From the NCBI GenBank assembly GCA_947258695.1, contig CAMYJG010000021.1:1-37289 (forward strand): a DNA stretch of 37,289 bases, in the 5' to 3' direction. The DNA comes from an uncultured Ectothiorhodospiraceae bacterium (GTDB lineage: Bacteria > Pseudomonadota > Gammaproteobacteria > UBA6429 > Thiohalophilaceae). Position numbers and translations under genes: made by a program. The notes under the pieces are model-generated. The model searched no databases. It was not told the DNA's origin and saw only the letters and a list, made by a program, of their open reading frames with translations. This document shows positions 35,109 to 37,289 of the stretch, in pieces; the first letter of the stretch is position 1; every line of letters starts with the position of its first letter.

Positions 35109-35185
35109 AGTCGCGTAGCTCAGTTGGTTAGAGCATCACCTTGACATGGTGGGGGTCGGTGGTTCGAATCCACTCGCGACTACCA
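35109..35185 (+). tRNA. tRNA-Val (anticodon GAC)
   Basis: A complete cloverleaf: acceptor stem AGTCGCG / CGCGACT, D-loop with AGTTGGTTAGA, anticodon stem CACC / GGTG with loop TTGACAT (anticodon GAC), T-arm with GGTTCGAATCC, discriminator A and encoded CCA end. The body is close to E. coli tRNA-Val(GAC). It is the first feature of the conserved right flank. Confidence 0.97.
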
Positions 35186-35237
35186 AATTTTAATAAATAT
35201 ATGCAATTGTTTCGTTTATATTGAATATAATTATTCT

Positions 35238-35327
35238 GTCATTCCCGCGCAGGCGGGAATCCAGAAATTTACTTTAAAAGAACTCAAGATTCCCGCCTGC
35301 GCGGGAAAAGTGCCCTGCGGGTATGAC
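35238..35327. repeat. Inverted-repeat element of the ATTCCC...GGGAAT type (small MITE-like)
   Basis: GTCATTCCCGCGCAGGCGGGAAT at 35238-35260 is mirrored by ATTCCCGCCTGCGCGGGAA at 35289-35307, and the ends GTCAT and ATGAC (35323-35327) are complementary. Each arm is itself an ATTCCC-N8-GGGAAT-like dyad, the pattern called dRS3 in Neisseria and dispersed in other proteobacteria. The pair is about 90 bp. It lies between tRNA-Val and the thrS leader. Confidence 0.75.
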
Positions 35328-35346
35328 GACGAACTAGATTCCTCTT

Positions 35347-35374
35347 GCCGGATATCACTTGTACGATAACCGGC
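35347..35374 (+). promoter_or_regulatory. thrS operator, upstream anticodon-arm mimic
   Basis: A hairpin GCCGG-A-TATC / GATA-A-CCGGC closes the loop ACTTGTAC. The bases CUUGUA equal positions 32-37 of the tRNA-Thr(UGU) anticodon loop. It lies about 90-117 bases before the thrS ATG, where the E. coli operator has its upstream structured domain. Confidence 0.6.
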
Positions 35375-35419
35375 GGGAAAATAGCAATGGCCTCACGTAC
35401 TGGTCGTTGAAACAAACAT

Positions 35420-35440
35420 GCGGTTCTTTGTAGAAATCGC
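35420..35440 (+). promoter_or_regulatory. thrS operator, downstream anticodon-arm mimic
   Basis: A hairpin GCGGTT / AATCGC (one G-U pair) with the loop region CTTTGTAGA; read as a seven-base loop it is UUUGUAG, with U33-UGU-A37 as in tRNA-Thr(UGU). It lies 24-44 bases before the ATG, the same place as the ThrRS-binding anticodon mimic in E. coli thrS mRNA. ThrRS binding here should block ribosome access to GAGGA at 35452-35456. Confidence 0.65.
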
Positions 35441-35463
35441 CACTGAAAATTGAGGACAACAAC

Positions 35464-37289
35464 ATGCCTGTTATTACTTTGCCTGATGGTAGCCATCGGG
35501 AATTTTCCAATCCCCTTACGATTGCTGAAGTCGCGGCCGATATTGGCGCGGGTTTAGCCAAAGCAGCGATTGCCGGTAAAATCGACGGTCAGTTGCTGGA
35601 TACGAGTTTCAAGATCGAAAATGATGTTGAGCTGGCCATTATCACCGATCGTGATGAAGAAGGACTCGAGGTCATTCGTCATTCAACGGCACACTTGCTT
35701 GCACAAGCCGTTCAACAAATCTATCCCAAAGCCCAGGTCACAATCGGTCCCGTGATCGATGATGGCTTTTATTATGATTTTGCCTATGAACCGGGTTTCT
35801 CTGAGTCTGATCTCGCCAAAATCGAACAAAAAATGAATGAGTTGGTGAAACAGAACTTACCCATCGAACGCCAGATTATGGAAAGAGACGAGGCCGTCAA
35901 ATTCTTCAAGGATATGGGTGAGGATTACAAAGCCGAGATCATCGAGGCCATTCCGAGTGATGAACCGCTCTCCTTATATAAGCAGGGTGATTTCATTGAT
36001 CTGTGCCGAGGCCCGCATGTGCCATCTACGGGCAAACTTAAGTCTTTCAAATTAATGAAGCTGGCCGGCGCCTATTGGCGGGGTGACAGTAATAACGAAA
36101 TGCTGCAACGGGTCTATGGTACCGCTTGGGCAAACAAAAAAGATCTCAAGGCCTATCTGCATCGCCTTGAAGAGGCCGAAAAACGCGACCATAGACGAAT
36201 TGGCAAGCAACTCAACCTGTTCCATTCCCAGGAAGAAGCCCCGGGCATGGTGTTCTGGCACGATAAAGGCTGGACACTCTACCAACAGGTTGAGCAATAC
36301 ATTCGTAACAAGCTCAAGCAACACGATTACCAGGAAGTGAGAACCCCTCAAGTGGTGGATCGCAGCCTGTGGGAGAAGTCAGGCCACTGGGATAAATTCC
36401 AGGACATGATGTTTACCACCCATTCCGAACATCGAGACTATGCGGTTAAACCGATGAACTGCCCATGCCATATCCAGATATACAATCACGGCCTGCGCAG
36501 CTACCGGGATTTACCATTGAGAATGGCCGAGTTTGGTTCGTGTCATCGTAATGAGCCATCTGGCACCTTGCATGGCCTGATGCGGGTTCGAAATTTCACC
36601 CAGGATGACGCTCATATCTTCTGTACCGAAGAACAGATCCAGGATGAAGTGATTAACTTCAACAATATGTTGTTCGAGGTCTATAAGGATTTTGGCTTTG
36701 ATGACGTCATTATTAAATTATCCACGCGTCCGGAGCAGCGAGTCGGATCAGACGAGGTTTGGGATAAGGCTGAGGCCGCTCTGGAACAAGCCCTGAATGT
36801 CATGGGTTTGGACTGGGAGCTGCAGCCGGGGGAAGGGGCCTTTTATGGACCTAAAATCGAATTCTCTTTACGGGATTGCATTGGACGCGTTTGGCAGTGT
36901 GGTACGATTCAGGTCGATTTTTCGATGCCGGGCAGGTTGGATGCGGAATACGTCGCAGAAGACGGATCTCGCAAGACTCCGGTCATGTTGCACCGGGCCA
37001 TTGTCGGTTCCATGGAGCGTTTTATTGGCGTTTTGATCGAACACTATGCGGGGATTTTCCCACTCTGGTTAGCCCCGATACAGGTCGCGATTCTGAATAT
37101 TACGGACCGTTCGAGCGATTTTGTGAATAAAGCGGCAAAAACCTTGCAGAATCAGGGCATTCGGGCCATTACGGACTTGAGAAATGAGAAGATCGGCTTT
37201 AAAATCCGCGAACATACGCTACAGAAGATCCCCTATTTGCTGGTTGTCGGTGATAGGGAAGTTGAGAATAATACTGTGGCCGTGCGTAC
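35464..37289 (+). CDS. thrS: Threonyl-tRNA synthetase (3' end cut by the window)
   Basis: Charges tRNA-Thr; a class II synthetase with N-terminal editing. 608 codons are present, and about 30 are expected beyond the window. The order is a TGS domain (1-61), an editing domain with [10 protein letters not shown], a catalytic core with MNCPCH (motif 2 follows as [15 protein letters not shown]), and the start of the anticodon domain (about 535 onward, [10 protein letters not shown]). The zinc ligands Cys333, His384 and His510 are in place. The ATG is preceded by GAGGA at 7 bases' distance. Two upstream hairpins mimic tRNA-Thr anticodon arms, indicating translational self-repression. Composition is balanced like uvrB. 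Confidence 0.97.
   Translation, partial: MPVITLPDGSHREFSNPLTIAEVAADIGAGLAKAAIAGKIDGQLLDTSFKIENDVELAIITDRDEEGLEVIRHSTAHLLAQAVQQIYPKAQVTIGPVIDDGFYYDFAYEPGFSESDLAKIEQKMNELVKQNLPIERQIMERDEAVKFFKDMGEDYKAEIIEAIPSDEPLSLYKQGDFIDLCRGPHVPSTGKLKSFKLMKLAGAYWRGDSNNEMLQRVYGTAWANKKDLKAYLHRLEEAEKRDHRRIGKQLNLFHSQEEAPGMVFWHDKGWTLYQQVEQYIRNKLKQHDYQEVRTPQVVDRSLWEKSGHWDKFQDMMFTTHSEHRDYAVKPMNCPCHIQIYNHGLRSYRDLPLRMAEFGSCHRNEPSGTLHGLMRVRNFTQDDAHIFCTEEQIQDEVINFNNMLFEVYKDFGFDDVIIKLSTRPEQRVGSDEVWDKAEAALEQALNVMGLDWELQPGEGAFYGPKIEFSLRDCIGRVWQCGTIQVDFSMPGRLDAEYVAEDGSRKTPVMLHRAIVGSMERFIGVLIEHYAGIFPLWLAPIQVAILNITDRSSDFVNKAAKTLQNQGIRAITDLRNEKIGFKIREHTLQKIPYLLVVGDREVENNTVAVR

Noticed and set aside
34947-35144. A 65-codon plus-strand frame running into the tRNA
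   Set aside because: It overlaps the tRNA-Val gene and its promoter and has no family features.
1-37289. CRISPR arrays, insertion sequences or toxin-antitoxin genes
   Set aside because: I looked for spaced direct repeats, transposase-like frames and small paired genes and found none I could support.

Overview
The window looks like a chromosomal segment of a gammaproteobacterium. Housekeeping genes lie at both ends: uvrB at the left, and tRNA-Val plus thrS (cut by the window end) at the right. Between them is a roughly 30-kb surface-polysaccharide locus, visibly more AT-rich than its flanks, with all genes on the plus strand. The gammaproteobacterial reading rests on an RfaH-type ops element at the head of the locus, a tRNA-mimic operator before thrS, and the uvrB and thrS sequences. 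A PEP-CTERM protein gene points to an environmental, exosortase-bearing lineage. I cannot name the species.

Layout: 44-2062 uvrB. 2063-2295 a leader with two 15-bp dyads and an ops site (GGCGGTAGCGT). 2296-7283 a legionaminic-acid-type set (LegB-like dehydratase, LegI-like synthase with SAF domain, a small epimerase, LegG/NeuC-like 2-epimerase, LegF/NeuA-like CMP-transferase). 7364-13760 a second, distinct block (GmhA-like isomerase, KdsC-like phosphatase, a NeuB-fold synthase without SAF domain, GNAT acetyltransferase, SpsF-like cytidylyltransferase, DegT aminotransferase, TIM-barrel protein, Gfo/Idh/MocA dehydrogenase). 13837-15615 a PglK-like ABC flippase. 15673-18590 a PtmA-like SDR, a membrane-anchored putative GT42-like transferase and a PtmE-like CBS/nucleotidyltransferase. 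18691-21279 a HisF-like/HisH-like/PseA-WbpG amidotransferase trio that would install an acetamidino group. 21352-28359 a PhyH-type dioxygenase, a putative transferase, a polytopic (Wzy-like) protein, two GT4 glycosyltransferases and a methyltransferase. 28356-32525 a WbpV/K-like reductase, a WbpL-like initiating transferase and a WbpM/CapD-like dehydratase. 32784-33518 a PEP-CTERM protein with a candidate sigma-54 promoter and a terminator. 33636-34775 (minus) a nucleotidyltransferase-family gene. 35109-35185 tRNA-Val(GAC). 35238-35327 an inverted-repeat element. 35464-end thrS.

Working model (inference): WbpM, the WbpV/K-like reductase and the WbpL-like transferase make and load UDP-QuiNAc or UDP-FucNAc onto undecaprenyl phosphate. 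GT4 enzymes extend it. One or two CMP-activated ulosonic acids are added, one probably carrying an acetamidino group. The PglK-like ABC protein flips the product and the polytopic protein polymerises it. No Wzx is seen. The most unusual part is the second block, whose gene content could form a complete phosphorylated-intermediate route to an additional amino-ulosonic acid. Canonical LegC and hexapeptide-type LegH genes are not visible.
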